A stretch of 64,000 nucleotides of DNA from Erinaceus europaeus (GCF_950295315.1 NC_080171.1:29456682-29520681); one strand, 5' to 3'. Counted from the first letter of the stretch, positions 9,157-20,776 are shown. Made by a program: numbers and translations. The notes: generated by a model not told the origin, from the sequence alone.

Positions 9157-12100
9157 ATGGCATTAAAATATCTTCAATCTTTGATATCAATAAATGTGAA
9201 TGGCCTGAATTCACCTATTAAAAGACACAGAGTAGGAAGATGGATCAGAAAACACAACCCAACAATACGTTGTCTACAGGAAACCCACCTAACTCAACAA
9301 GACAAACACAGACTTAAAGTGAAAGGATGGAAAACTATCATACAAGCCAATGGCCCACAAAAAAGGGCAGGAGCAGCTATTCTCATATCTGACATGATAG
9401 ACTTTAAAATAGATAAGATTAAAAAAGATAGGAATGGACACTACTTATGCTCAGAGGATCAATCAAGAGGACTTAACAATTATTAACATCTATGCACCCA
9501 ATGAGAAGCCATCTAAATACATCAAACTTCTACTGAAAGAACTACAGCAATATATTAACAGTAACACAATCATAGTAGGGGACTTCAACACCCCACTCTC
9601 TCAACTTGACAGATCATCCAGGCAGAAAATTAACAAAGACATAAAGGAGCTAAATGAAGAGACAGATAAACTAGAACTATTGGACATTTTCAGAGTCATT
9701 CATGCCAAGAAACTGGAATACACATTTTACTCAAATCCACATGGGTCATTCTCAAGGATAGATCATATGTTAGGCCACAAAGACAGCATCAGCCAATTCA
9801 AGAGCATTGAAATCATCCCAAGCATCTTCTCAGACCACAGTGGAATTAAACTAACACTTAACAATCAACAAAAGATTAGTAACTCCCAAAATGTGGAAGC
9901 TCAACAGTACACTTCTTAACAACCTCTGGGTCAAAGAGGAAATCAAGGAAGAAATCAAAATGTTTCGAGAGGTCAATGAAAATGAGGACACAAGCTATCA
10001 AAATATTTGGGACACAGCTAAAGCAGTCCTAAGAGGGAAGTTCATAGCTATACAAGCACACATTAGGAAACAAGAAAAAGCACAAATAAACAGCCTCATT
10101 GCACATCTTAAAGACCTAGAAGAAGAAGAACAAAGGAACCCTAAAGCAACCAGAAGGACAGAAATCACTAAAGTTAGGGCAGAAATAAATAACATTGAGA
10201 ATAGGAAAACCATACAAAAGATCAACGAAAGTAAATGTTGGTTCTTCGAAAGAGTAAACAAAATCGACAAACCTTTAGCCAGACTCACAAAACAAAAAAG
10301 GGAGAAGACCCAAGTAAATCTGATAGTAAATAAAAGAGGAGATATCACAACAGACACTGCAGAAATTCAACACATCATTCGAGGCTTCTATGAACAACTA
10401 TATGCCACCAAGCTAGAGAACCTGGAAGAAATGGATGATTTCCTAGATACCTACCAACTTCCAAAACTAAGTCAAGAGGAAGTGGATAACATGAACAGGC
10501 CCATCACAGCTAATGAAATTGAAACAGTTATCAAAAATCTCCCCAAAAATAAAAGTCCTGGACCAGATGGTTTTACAAATGAATTCTACAAAACCTTCAA
10601 AAAGAACTAATACCTCTACTTATAAAAGTCTTCCAGAAGATTGAAGACACTGGAATAATCCCTGCCAGCTTCTATGAAGCCAACATCACTCTGATACCAA
10701 AAGCAGACAGGGACACAACCAAAAAAGAAAACTACAGACCAATATCTCTGATGAACATAGATGTGAAAATATTGAACAAAATTCTAGCTAACCAGATAAG
10801 CAGTATATCAAAAAGATTGTCCATCATGACCAAGTGGGGTTTATCCCAGGCATCCAAGGTTTGTTTAATATACATAAATCAATCAATGTGATCCACCATA
10901 TCAACAAAAGCAAGACCAAAAACCACATGGTCATATCAATAGATGCAGAGAAAGCCTTTGACAAAATACAACATCCCTTTATGATCAAAACACTACAAAA
11001 AATGGGAATAGATGGAAAATTCCTCAAGATAGTGGAGTCTATATATAACAAACCTACAGCCAACATCATACTCAATGGTGAAAAACTGGAAGCATTTCCA
11101 CTCAGATCAGGTACTAGACAGGGCTGCCCACTATCACCATTACTATTCAACATAGTGTTGGAAGTTCTTGCCATAGCAATCAGGCAGGAGCAATGAATTA
11201 AAGGGATATAGATTGGAAGAGAAGTCAAACTCTCCCTATTTGCAGATGACATGATAGTATACACAGAAAAACCTAAGGAATCCAGCAAGAAACTTTTGGA
11301 AATCATCAGGCAATACAGTAAGGTGTCAGGCTACAAAATTAACATTCAAAAGTCAGTGGCATTCCTCTATGCAAACACTAAGAAGAAATTGAAATCCAGA
11401 AAACAATTCCTTTTACTATAGCAACAAAAACAATAAAATATCTAGGAGTAAACCTAACCAAAGAAGTGAAAGACTTGTATACTGAAAATTATGAGTTACT
11501 ACTCAAAGAAATTGAAAAAGACACAAAGAAATGGAAAGATATTCCATGTTCATGGGTTGATAGAATTAACATCATCAAAATGAATATATTACCCAGAGCC
11601 ATCTACAACTTTAATGTTATCCCCATCAAGATCCCAAGCACATTTTTTAGGAGAATAGAAAAAATGCTACAAATGTTTATCTGGAATCAGAAAAGACCTA
11701 GAATTGCCAAAACAATCTTGAGAAGAAAGAACAGAACCGGAGGCATCACACTCCCAGATCTCAAACTGTATTATAGGGCCATTGTCATCAAAACTGCTTG
11801 GTACTGGAACATGAATAGACACACTGACCAGTGGAATAGAATTGAGAGCCCAGAAATGAGGCCCCACACTTATGGATATCTAATCTTTGACAAAGGGGCC
11901 CAGACTATTACATGGGGAAAGCAGAGTCTCTTCAACAAATGGTGTTGGAAACAATGGGTTGAAACATGCAGAAGAATGAAACTGAATCACTGTATTTCAC
12001 CAAATACAAAAGTAAATTCCAAGTGGATCAAGGACTTGGATGTTAGACCACATACTATCAAATACTTAGAGGAAAATATTGGCAGAACTCTTTTCCGCAT

Positions 12101-12966
12101 AAATTTTAAAGACATTTTCAATGAAACGAATCCAATTACAAAGAAGACTAAGGCAAGTATAAACCTATGGGACTAGATCAAATTAAAAAGCTTCTGCACA
12201 GCTAAAGAAACCACTACCCAAACCAAGAGACCCCTCACAGAATGGGAGAAGATCTTTACATGCTATACATCAGATAAGAGTTTAATAACCAACATATATA
12301 AAGAGCTTGCCAGACTCAACAACAAGACAACAAATAACCCCATCCAAAAATGGGGGGAGGCCTTGGACCGAATATTCACCACAGAAGAGATCCAAAAGGC
12401 CGAGAAACACAGGAAAAAATCCTCCAAGTCTCTGATTGTCAGAGAAATGCAAATCAAGACAACAATGAGATATCACTTCACTCCTGTGAGAATATCATAC
12501 ATCAGAAAAGGTAACAGCAGCAAATGCTGGAGAGGGTGTGGGATCAAAGGAACCCTCCTGCACTGCTGGTGGGAATGTTAAGTGGTCCAACCTCTGTGGA
12601 GAACAGTCTGGAGAACTCTCAGAAGGCTAGAAATAGACCTACCCTATGATCCTACAATTCCTCTCCTGGGGATATATCCTAAGGAACCCAACACATCCAT
12701 CCAAAAAGATCTGTGTACACATACGTTTTTGGCAGCACAATTTGTAATAGCCAAAACCTGGAAACAACCCAGGTGTCCAACAACAGATGAGTGACTGAGC
12801 AAGTTGTGGTATATATACACAATGGAATACTACTCAGCTGTTAAAAATGGTGACTTCACTGTTTTCAGCCGATCTTGGATGGACCTTGAAAAAAATCATG
12901 TTGAGTGAAATAAGTCAGAAACAGAAGGATGAATATGGGATGATCTCACTGTCAGGCAGAAGTTGA
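9157..12966 (+). pseudogene. L1-B ORF2, inactivated
   Basis: About 1270 codon positions, the normal L1 ORF2 length, starting MALKYLQSLISINVNGLN. Endonuclease motifs [13 protein letters not shown] and SDHSGI and reverse-transcriptase motif FADDM are present, as is the C-terminal cysteine-rich knuckle ([18 protein letters not shown]). Frameshifts near 9460 and 9890, a frameshift near 10603, a TGA near 11196 and others downstream break it. The TGA near 11196 is shared with L1-C. TSD and ends show it was once mobilised, either before these lesions or in trans. Confidence 0.93.
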
Positions 12967-13228
12967 AAAACAAGATCAGAAAAGAAAACACAAGTAGAAC
13001 CTGAAATGGAATTGGCATATTGCACCCAAGTCAAAGACTCTGGGGTGGTGGGTGGGTGGAGAGAATACAGGTCCATGAAGGATGATAAATGACATAGTGG
13101 GGGCTGTATTGTTAAATGGGAAACTGGGGGATGTTATGCATGTACAAACTATTGTATTTACTGTTGAATGTAAAACATTATTTCCCAAATAAAGAAATAA
13201 ACTTTAAAAAATAGACTTCAAAGCTGGA

Positions 13229-13360
13229 GTTGGGAGATAGCATAATGGCTATGCAAAAGTCTTTCATATCTGATTCTCTGAGGTCCCAGGTTCAATCTCA
13301 GTCTCCCTCTCCTCCCACCCCTGTAATGTATCTTCTTTCTGTCTCTCTCAGTAAAAAACA
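13229..13360 (+). repeat. SINE F3, diverged 3' end
   Basis: Head GGGAGATAGCATAATGGCTATGC and GGTCCCAGGTTCAATCTC, then a CT-rich end. An (AC)n tract follows at 13365-13387. Confidence 0.8.
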
Positions 13361-13387
13361 TGTCACACACACACATACACACACACA

Positions 13388-14124
13388 AGTATCTTCAAAG
13401 CCCCCTGGGGAAACCTTGCTACTAGCACTCAATGTTTTCACCCTCACATTTTTACATTTTTATGAGATGTACCTATTTATTCTGGATGAAAGAAATGGAG
13501 ATCAATACTAAACTAGCTTTGGGTTGTTTGGGTAAAGTTTAAGAAAGTAAAGGCTTTATATCTGTGTGCCAATTTACCTGCAGTTTGCAGTCTAAAGCAT
13601 CTAAGAGAAGGTATTTATACAGGTGTTCTGCTCTTCCTGAACCTGAGTTTCACTTCTGTGTTCATCCTCCAGGTGGCAGCAGCCCCTGTTAGCCCCTGTT
13701 AGCTAAATGTGTCTGCTTTGCTTTTCAGTATGTACACATTCTACTTACCCTGTAGATGCTGTTTTGTGGACTGTAATGTGTACGTTTATACAGGTGTGTG
13801 GCTGCCTGGCCCTCTTTCAAACTTAAACATTTCTTTTTTAAAATTTTCTTTTGTGTCATTTTTTGGGAGACAAAAATTTAAAACATTTTTTGAAAATGTT
13901 TTATAGCACTGAAAAATGTAGAGTTCTACATTTCAGCATATGTGTGCACCACACCTCACCCCAAGTGTCACCTCTCCCCATTACAGGGCATTAGGCCCTT
14001 CCAAATGCCCCCTTTAGCATCCTGAGATCTGCTGATGTTCTCCTAATGCTTATTGATGTTTCACTCTACCTTTTACCCTTGTTTTCTGTTATGTATCTTC
14101 TACTTTCAGGACTAATGTCCAAAT
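13388..14124. other. Intergenic, mostly unclassified
   Basis: Unique-looking sequence without a supported gene. It holds the CTCF-like site at 13666-13682 and a small direct duplication of TTAGCCCCTG near 13689-13710. Confidence 0.4.
13666..13682 (+). promoter_or_regulatory. Candidate CTCF site
   Basis: CCTCCAGGTGGCAGCAG fits the core of the CTCF consensus (CCASYAGRKGGCR) with one or two changes and lies in non-repeat DNA. Motif match only. Confidence 0.35.
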
Positions 14125-14610
14125 CTTTTTTTTTTTTTTTTTTTTTTACCAGAGCACTGATCAGCTGTGGCTTATGGTAATGCAGGGGATTAAACCTGGG
14201 ACTTCAGAGCCATAGGTATAAGAGTCTCTTTGCTCTCTGGTGGACCTTGAAAAATTCATGTTAAGTGAAATAAATCAGAAACAGAAGGATGAATATGGGA
14301 TGATCTCACTCTCAGGCAGAAGTTGAAAAACAAGATCAGAAAAGAAAACACAAGTAGAAGCTGAACTGGAATTGGCGTACTGCACCAAAGTCAAAGGCTC
14401 TGGGGTGGGTGGGTGGGTGAGGAGAATACAGGTCCATGAAGGATGACAGAGGACCTAGTGGGGGTTGTGTTGTTATATGGAAACCTGGGAAATGTTATGC
14501 ATGTACAAACTATTGTATTTGTTGTCGAATGTAAAACATTAATTCCCCAATAAAGAAATAAAAAAATGGTGTCTTTGCATAACCACTATCCTGTCTACCC
14601 CTTGTTTCAC
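14125..14610 (-). repeat. SINE F3 interrupted by an L1 fragment
   Basis: An antisense F3 in two pieces, 14125-14233 and 14570-14610. The break falls in TCTCTTTGC, which is repeated as TGTCTTTGC on the far side as a TSD. Confidence 0.85.
14234..14569 (+). mobile_element. 5'-truncated L1 3' end inserted in an F3 SINE
   Basis: Carries the last codons of ORF2, the 3'UTR (AGACTCTGGGG-like, GTACAAACTATTGTATTTG) and the AATAAAGAAATAAAAAA tail. The host SINE resumes immediately afterwards. Confidence 0.9.
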
Positions 14611-14632
14611 TCTATCTTTACTGATGATCTGT

Positions 14633-14692
14633 TGTTTCTTTCTTTCTTTCTTTTTCTCTTCTTTCTTTCTCCCTCCCTTTCTTTTTTTTCAC
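14633..14692. repeat. (CTTT)n/CT-rich low complexity
   Basis: Pyrimidine-rich simple sequence. Confidence 0.9.
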
Positions 14693-14796
14693 CATTTCCC
14701 CTTCTACATTGTTTTCATTTATACTTTAGATTCTGAACACTTATACTAATTTATATTTAGCTGTGTATCTCAATGGGGTTCTCCATGGTTTTTTTT

Positions 14797-14953
14797 TTCT
14801 TTAAAGATTATTTATTTATTTATTCATGAGAAAAATAGGAGGTGAGAGAGAAAGAACCAGATATCACTCTGGTACACGTGCTGCCAGGAATTGAATTCAG
14901 GACTTCACACTTGAGAGTCCAGTGCTTTATCCACTGCACCATCTCCAGGACCT
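14797..14953 (-). repeat. SINE F4
   Basis: Antisense copy: TTATTTATTCATGAGAAAAA, AGAAAGAACCAGATATCACT and CTTTATCCACTGCACCATC. Confidence 0.9.
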
Positions 14954-14967
14954 TCCTTCCTTTTTTT

Positions 14968-15016
14968 AATAGTTTATTTATTTAATTTTATTTCTGAGAG
15001 AGATGCAGAGATAGAG

Positions 15017-15048
<32 letters not shown>

Positions 15049-15162
15049 AAACACCAGAGCACTGCTCAGCTCTGGCTTATGTTGGTGCAGGCGACTGAAC
15101 CTGGGACTTTGGCATCTCAGGCATGAGTCTGTTTGCATAACCATTAAGCTGAATCCCCTGCC
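14968..15162 (-). repeat. SINE F3, long-tailed, with (TAGA)n
   Basis: F3 head region (CACTGCTCAGCTCTGGCTTA) with an extended GAGA/TAGA-rich 3' part at 14998-15048, where a microsatellite has grown. Confidence 0.85.
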
Positions 15163-15270
15163 TTCTTTCTTTCTCTCTCTTTTTCTTCCTTTCTCTTTCT
15201 CTCTCTTTTTTTTCTTTCTCTCTTTCTTTCTTTCTTTCTTTCTTTCTTCCTTTCCTTCTTTCTTTCTTTG
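15163..15270. repeat. (CTTT)n microsatellite
   Basis: Imperfect CTTT/CTCT array. A second CT array lies at 15383-15413. Confidence 0.95.
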
Positions 15271-15381
15271 ATGAGAGACAATTAGGAAAAGGGACAAGTT
15301 GTCAGAGATTAAACTGAGGACCTCATGCTTGCAAGTTTGACAGGCCAAATGACCTCCCAGCTGTTCTGAGCCTCCTTTCTT

Positions 15382-15382
<1 letters not shown>
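15271..15382 (-). repeat. Possible old SINE remnant
   Basis: GATTAAACTGAGGACCTCAT resembles the B-box side of the tRNA-derived SINEs, but the copy is too diverged to place. Confidence 0.3.
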
Positions 15383-15417
<35 letters not shown>

Positions 15418-15707
15418 CACTTTCTCATCTGAGAGAAGCACTGCTCCACCACTCATGGAGGTCCTCCCACTGTTGTCTAAGCTCACCTCGTGCAGTGCCA
15501 GGGTCTCAAGCTTACTAGGTAAGCTATCTTTCTTGTTCAATATTGCTTTGGTTATTTGAGATCAGTTGTGGTTTCATTTGGAGTAGCTTGTTCTACTTCT
15601 GCAAAAAAAAAAAAAAAAGACATCTGAAGTTTGATAGGGATTGATAGGGATTGTGTTAAATAAGTATATGGTTTTGGCATGCAAATATTTTAAGATTATT
15701 CATTCTT

Positions 15708-15998
15708 GGGAATCGGGCGGTCGCGAAGTGGATTAAACACACTTGGTGCAAAGCGCAAGGACCGGCATAAGGATCCCGGTTGGAGCCCCTGTCTCCCCAC
15801 CTAAAGGGGAGTCGCTTCATAGGAGGTGAAGCAGGTCTGCAGGTGTCTGTCTTTCTCTCTTCCTCTCTGTCTTCCCCTCCTCTCTCCATTTCTCTCTGTC
15901 CTAACAATGACGACATCAAATAACAACAATAACTACAACGACAATAAAAAGATAACAAGGGCAACAAAAGGGAAAATAAATAAATAAAATTAAAAAAT
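15708..15998 (+). repeat. SINE F2, short form, with TSD
   Basis: Full-length F2 ending in GGGAAAATAAATAAATAAAA. The perfect 13-bp TSD ATTATTCATTCTT lies at 15695-15707 and 15999-16011. Confidence 0.95.
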
Positions 15999-16044
15999 AT
16001 TATTCATTCTTCCAATCCATAAGCACAGAGAGATATTTCCACTG

Positions 16045-16190
16045 TTTATGTCTCTTTGTCTCTCTATCTTCCCCTCCCCTTTCAATTTCTCTCTGTACTG
16101 TCCAATAAAAAATAGAAAAAATTGCCACTAAGAGCAGTGGATTCGTAGTGCACACACTGAACCCCAGTCATAATCCTGGAGGCCAAGAAA
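16045..16190 (+). repeat. SINE F2, 3' half of the stem-loop form
   Basis: Begins in the CTCTCTATCTTCCCCTCCCC block and ends with AGAGCAGTGGATTCGTAGTG through CCTGGAGGCC and a short A-tail. The head is missing. Confidence 0.8.
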
Positions 16191-16317
16191 AAAATCATTT
16201 TATTGTTGCTAGAAACATAGACAGTAATGCTAACATGATTACTATACTAGTAACTACCTTTTTATCAGCACCACAGTCTAACCAACTGAGGTAACCAGCC
16301 AGAACTTAATACCTTTT

Positions 16318-16521
16318 TTAAAAAATAATATATTTACTTATTTGTTTACTGGATAAAGGCAGAGAGAAATTGAGAGGGAAAAGGGAGACTGAAAGAGAGA
16401 GAATCCTATAGCTCTTCACTGCTTGTGAAGCTTCTCTCAAGTGGGGACTAGGGGCTTGAATTTGGGTCCTTGTGCATGGTGATATGTCTGCTCAAACAGG
16501 TGCCACACTGCCCATCCCCCT
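16318..16521 (-). repeat. SINE F1
   Basis: Antisense copy with a diverged head (GTGCCACACTGCCCATCCCC). Confidence 0.85.
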
Positions 16522-16614
16522 TTTGAATTTAGTGAATACTTACCTTATATTAGACCAGGGGACAAGAAACTGTTGTCTACTGGTAAATTCCAGCCTACTG
16601 CCTGGATTTAGTAT

Positions 16615-16799
16615 TCTTTTTAATTGTTTTTAAAAATATTTTATTTATTTATTTATAAGAGGGATTGGAGGAGAGAGAAAGAGAGAAAGAAAGAGAAAGA
16701 ACCAGACATCATTCTGGTACATGTACTGCCAGGGATCAAACTCAGGACATCATGCTTGAAAGTCCAATCCTTTATCCACAGCGCCACCCCCTGACCACG
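16615..16799 (-). repeat. SINE F4 with TSD
   Basis: Antisense F4 with a GA-rich expansion. The perfect 12-bp TSD TGGATTTAGTAT lies at 16603-16614 and 16800-16811. Confidence 0.93.
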
Positions 16800-17113
16800 T
16801 GGATTTAGTATCTAAAAATAATATTTTCATTTCACTTTCAGTTCTTCATAGCCCACTAAATTCTCTCTTCCTCTTCCTCCTCCTCCTTCTCTCTCTCTCT
16901 CCCCTCCGCGCTGGGGTTTTAGAGATAAGACATGTATTAAAACTCAGTGAGTTGATTTCTCTTCTGAATCCCTCATGAAACCAAGTAACCGGCTTTGTTT
17001 CAGAGGAAGTTCTCTGGAGATTCTAGTTTAAACCCTTGGAGAGAAAGCAGCAGCTGCTCTGTGGAAACATTACATAATTTCTTCTGACAGTGTGTTTAGC
17101 TTGTTTTCCCCAG

Positions 17114-17260
17114 GCTCTGTCCACAGTGGGAACATTTTGTGTTGGAGGCAGCTATGTGCCTTATAAGATTGCAGCTGCCCTGCAGGACAGTGTTGCAGCA
17201 CTTACAGAACCACTGGGTGTGACCCTGAAGCCAGAAGGCAATTACAATGTGAAGAGATAA
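17114..17260 (+). other. Possible terminal coding exon, gene not recognised
   Basis: A branch-point-like TTCTGAC (about 17083), a pyrimidine stretch and CAG at 17111-17113 form a fair 3' splice site. Reading on from 17114 gives 48 codons (beginning ALSTVGTFCVGG, ending EGNYNVKR) to a TAA at 17258-17260. The composition looks protein-like, and it lies in non-repeat DNA. I do not recognise the peptide. An open frame this short is expected by chance about one time in ten, no upstream exon was found, and no clear poly(A) signal follows within 350 bases. It could equally be an old pseudogene piece or noise. Confidence 0.25.
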
Positions 17261-17629
17261 ACATTTATGTCTCATTTCGAATCTAGCCCCAAGTTCTATT
17301 TACTTCCAAGTCTTCTACATAATGAAGCTTCCTGGAATGTATAGATATTCTATGAGAAGTAGGACTACTTTTAATGAACAAACATTCTGAGAGTTGTTGA
17401 AATGACCCCCCACCCCCATCATTTGATTTCCAGGTTCTGGAGTTAAGCATTGAACATTTTGGGCATTTGTTGCAGGCTCCAAGGCCCCTGAGCAGCCACT
17501 TCCAAATGATATGTGCAGCATTGTGAAAGTGAATGACAAGATGTAACTTATTTAATTTAGCTCTTGGAGTACAACCAAGAAAGAACACAGAGGCTTGAAC
17601 CAAAGAACAGTTGGGACAAAGTATTAGTT
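17261..17629. other. Non-repeat flank
   Basis: Unclassified sequence after the candidate exon, possibly its 3'UTR if the exon is real. Confidence 0.3.
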
Positions 17630-17640
17630 AACCTATGGCT

Positions 17641-17993
17641 TTTTTTTTTTCCTCCAGGGTTATTGCTGGGCTCGGTGCCTGCACCATGAATCCACCGCTC
17701 CTGGAGGCCATTTTTCCCCCTTTTTGTTGCCCTAGTTGTTGCAGCCTCGTTGCGGTTATTATTGCCATTGTTGACGTTGCTTTGTTGTTGGATAGAACAG
17801 AGAGAGAAATGGAGAGAGGAGGGGAAGACAGAGAGAGAGGGGAGAGAAAGATAGACACCTGCAGACCTGCTTCACCGCCCGTGAAGCGACTCCCCTGCAG
17901 GTGGGGAGCCGGGGGCTCGAACTGGGATCCTTACTCCGGTCCCTGCGCTTTGCGCCACGTGCGCTTAACCCACTGCGCCACCGCCCGACTCCC
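17641..17993 (-). repeat. SINE F2, full-length stem-loop form, with TSD
   Basis: One of the best F2 copies: T-run, GCCTCCAGG ... CCTGGAGGC arms, TTG-rich middle, and complete head ending GCGCCACCGCCCGACTCCC. The TSD AACCTATGGCTTTTTTT starts at 17630 and 17994. Confidence 0.96.
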
Positions 17994-18102
17994 AACCTAT
18001 GGCTTTTTTTTTCCCTTCATTTTCAGAAGACTCACTCTCATACCCTACCCTTACCCTTATACAGTGTAGATGCAAAAGACACAGATTACTTATCTCTTCA
18101 GG

Positions 18103-18104
<2 letters not shown>

Positions 18105-18156
<52 letters not shown>
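18105..18156. repeat. (TA)n microsatellite
   Basis: About 25 TA units at the tail of the adjacent antisense F1. Confidence 0.97.
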
Positions 18157-18157
<1 letters not shown>

Positions 18158-18345
18158 CTTATTATTGGATAGAAACGGAAAAATTGAGAGATGAGGGGGA
18201 TACATATTATATATATGGAGAGGGGGGGAGAGAGGAGAGAGAAAGAGAGACCTGCAGCATTGCTTCATCATTTTGTGAAGCTTTCCCCCTGCAGGTGGGG
18301 ACCAAGGGCTTGAACCTGGGTCCTTGCACACTATAATGTGTGTGC
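18157..18345 (-). repeat. SINE F1
   Basis: Antisense F1, truncated in the head at TGTGTGTGCTT. Confidence 0.88.
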
Positions 18346-18387
18346 TTATTCATAATCTTCCATGTCTTCTAGAAGCATTTTTCTGAG

Positions 18388-18470
18388 GGAGCTGGGTGTA
18401 CAAACTGGGGTCCTTGTGCTTCATACTTCATGCTATGTGTGCTTAATGTGGTATGCCACTGCCCAGCCCC
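18388..18470 (-). repeat. SINE F1 head fragment
   Basis: Only the tRNA-like head is left (GGGTCCTTGTG-like through GCCACTGCCCAGCCCC). Confidence 0.7.
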
Positions 18471-18476
18471 CTGATA

Positions 18477-18598
18477 TTGATTGATTGATTGATTGATTTT
18501 TACCAGAGCACTGCTCAGCTCTGACTTATGCTGGTGTGGGCAACTGAACCTGGGACTTTGGAGTCTCTTTGCATAGCCATTATGCTACCTACCCCCAC
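18477..18598 (-). repeat. SINE F3 with (TTGA)n tail
   Basis: Antisense F3. The tail end has become a TTGA microsatellite at 18477-18496. Confidence 0.9.
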
Positions 18599-18654
18599 CC
18601 TCATTTTGTTCTATGGCCACTTCCTTTCTAAATCATACCTACCACTTCCAAGTA

Positions 18655-18735
18655 CCCTTTTTTTTTCCTTCCTCTCTTCCTCCCTCCATCCCTTTCTTCC
18701 TTACATTCTTTTCTTTTCTTTATCCCCCCCCCCCA
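18655..18735. repeat. CT-rich tract ending in C12
   Basis: Pyrimidine tract directly upstream (in + coordinates) of the minus-strand R element. Confidence 0.9.
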
Positions 18736-19740
18736 GGTCCTGATGGAATTGAAATTCAGAGGCGTCTGGTCATCTTCCCCTAACACTTACTGCTCTGGAA
18801 GTATGGACCAAAATTCTATATATGGTGCAAAGGTGGGTGTTCTGGCTTCTGTAACTATTTCTTCACTGGACATGGGCATTGGCAGGTTGATACTTACCCC
18901 CAGCCTGTTTCTATCTTTCCCTAGTGGGGTAAAGCTCTGGGAAGGTGAGGTTCTAGGATACATTGGTGAGGTTGTCTGCCCAGGGAAGTCAGAATGGAAT
19001 CATGATAGCGTCTGCATTTTGGTGGTTGAAAGGCAGCAATATGTAAATCATGACAAAATGGTTAATGAGCAGAAACCAAAAAGAAGGAATAGAGCAGATG
19101 GGAATAGGAATTTTAGGGTGAAAAGAAGCTAGGAAGTCTATTTTAGGTACGTTCCTATGGGCCCATGACTTTGGTAATTTTTGCTGGAGCTTGATAGCTA
19201 GCATGGAGGCAGTCTAAAACTGTCGTCTGGGAAGATGGTGTCAGAGTCGAGAATTGGACGAGAAAGCTGGATCACGGCTAAGTGTAGCTACCAAACTTGA
19301 AGAAAATACTTAAATAAATTAACTGTTTACCCCATCAACCTGACCCAGGGCCCATATATAATCACATTTAGCATAGGAGTTGTACAACCTCTGAGTCCCT
19401 GTCAGTCTGAACTCTCAGTCTATGGTCACAGCTGGGAACATTCTAGGCTGCACTTATTTTAGAATCAGTTTTCCTCAAGTGGCAGAGTAGGCTGACCCCA
19501 GCCTTCCATTGGAGAGTGTGGCAGTCACTACCATTGCTAGTTCATAGTGAGGGCATGGTCCTGAAGAAGCCCACAAGTAGGCTTATAGTGACATTCCTGA
19601 TGGAAGTGGCCAGTGATGGTGAATAGAGGGGTCTATTAGAGATCTAAGGCTCATTTAACCAATGTGGGGATCCAAGGATTCCCTGACTAGGCCCCAGGTG
19701 ATAAAGTAGTCTGGCATGACCCAGAAGGCCATTATTAAGT
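18736..19740 (-). repeat. Retroelement R, longest copy
   Basis: About 1 kb and the only copy joining both halves of R. 18752-19150 matches 58844-59376. 19180-19250 matches the 5' part of 3670-4391. 19255-19700 matches 4386-4830. It is quite diverged, with no ORF. The sense strand is minus, because better copies end there in an A-rich tail. Confidence 0.65.
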
Positions 19741-19844
19741 GAGCCAGTCTCTTGTCATTTTCTAGATTTTCATAGTCCCTTCTTTACCCGACAAGCTTAG
19801 GCTTTCTCCCAGTTGCTAAAGTACTGAGTGCATTTTATTTTATT

Positions 19845-20127
19845 TTTATTTATTTTTTCTTGCTACCAGGATATTATTGCTGGGGCTGGGTACTTGCACA
19901 AAAAATTCAACATTCTCAGTGGCCATTTTTTCCTTTTTCCCTTTCTTTTTACTTGGTAAGACAGAGAGTAATTGGGTGGGGTGGGTGGGAGAGAAAGAGA
20001 GAGAGAGAGACTTATAGTATTGCTTCACCACTTGTGAAGCTTCCCCACCAGGGGACTAGGAGCTTGAACCAAGGTCCTTGCACATTGTAACATGTGCACT
20101 TAACCAGGTGCACCACCACCCAACCCC
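19845..20127 (-). repeat. SINE F1/F2 hybrid
   Basis: The head and body are F1-like (CACCAGGTGCACCACCACCCAACCCC region), but the 3' end has the F2-type GCTACCAGGATATTATTGCT tail module. Degenerate. Confidence 0.75.
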
Positions 20128-20371
20128 TAGTCCCTGTTTTTTTTAAGGACATTTCTGAATCATATTCTAGATGGCTCATGAGGGATTCTTAGGGGGAAGG
20201 AGCCCCAGTTGTCTTACCAGCAAATAAATGGATAATTTATAAGATATACCTCCTTCCCTGTCTCACTCTTCACTATTCCTTCATGAATGCTTCCAGGAAT
20301 CCCTTCCTAAATTATTATCTTCGCTTCTTTAGAACATATCAGCTTTTTTAAAAACCCAGTTGAGACCAGAA
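20128..20371. other. Intergenic, nothing clear
   Basis: Unclassified sequence left of the solo LTR. Confidence 0.4.
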
Positions 20372-20377
20372 CCATGG

Positions 20378-20776
20378 TGCTGGACTGAGCTTCACTGACG
20401 GGAGACAGACGACCAGGGACTCATGGCTGAGCTGTACGCAGTATCTCTTTATTCATGTAGAATGCAGCACACGTCTAAGCCATCTACACTAAACTAATCA
20501 CAATCCTGTCCTTATATATATACTGGCCAAGTAGGATGGAAACAGATGTGACGTAGAGAGGGCGGAGCGAAAAGTGACTGGTGCAAATCAGGGTGTACTA
20601 TTAGAGGGGGCAGAGCAAAAAGACATCATGAACCAGTGGGGATTAAACTAATGCCCTACAGGCAGGGCAGTGCTTAGTTAACAGTGGTTATGTAAATAGA
20701 ATACAGTGTTAAGCAGGGGGGATTAAACCAATGAAACAGAAGGGGTCTTAGAAGCAGAATTAGAAGCATACCAACA
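20378..20776 (-). mobile_element. Solo LTR with 6-bp TSD
   Basis: A 399-bp TG...CA unit flanked by a perfect CCATGG (20372-20377 and 20777-20782). The antisense poly(A) signal (TCTTTATTC, about 20446) puts its transcription on the minus strand. A 6-bp duplication is typical of class II (betaretrovirus-like) elements. Its right end resembles that of the LTR at 21520-21942 (GGTTATGTAAATAGAATACA). No internal genes remain. Confidence 0.85.

Larger units (their letters stand above)
7346..13212 (+). mobile_element. L1-B: full-length LINE-1 with perfect TSD
   Basis: A 5.87-kb LINE-1 with 5'UTR (7346-8128), ORF1 (8129-9100), ORF2 (9157-12966), 3'UTR and an AATAAAGAAATAAA tail. It is flanked by a perfect 15-bp TSD, AGACTTCAAAGCTGG, at 7331-7345 and 13213-13227, which fixes both ends exactly. 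Both ORFs are inactivated. It landed next to an F3 SINE (13229-13360). Confidence 0.97.

Noticed and set aside
14974..15540. 188-codon minus-strand frame
   Set aside because: Made of (CTTT)n and CT microsatellite translated as Lys/Glu/Arg repeats plus SINE sequence.
17635..18069. 144-codon frame and similar frames across F2 copies
   Set aside because: Recurs wherever an antisense F2 occurs and reflects the repeat, not a gene.
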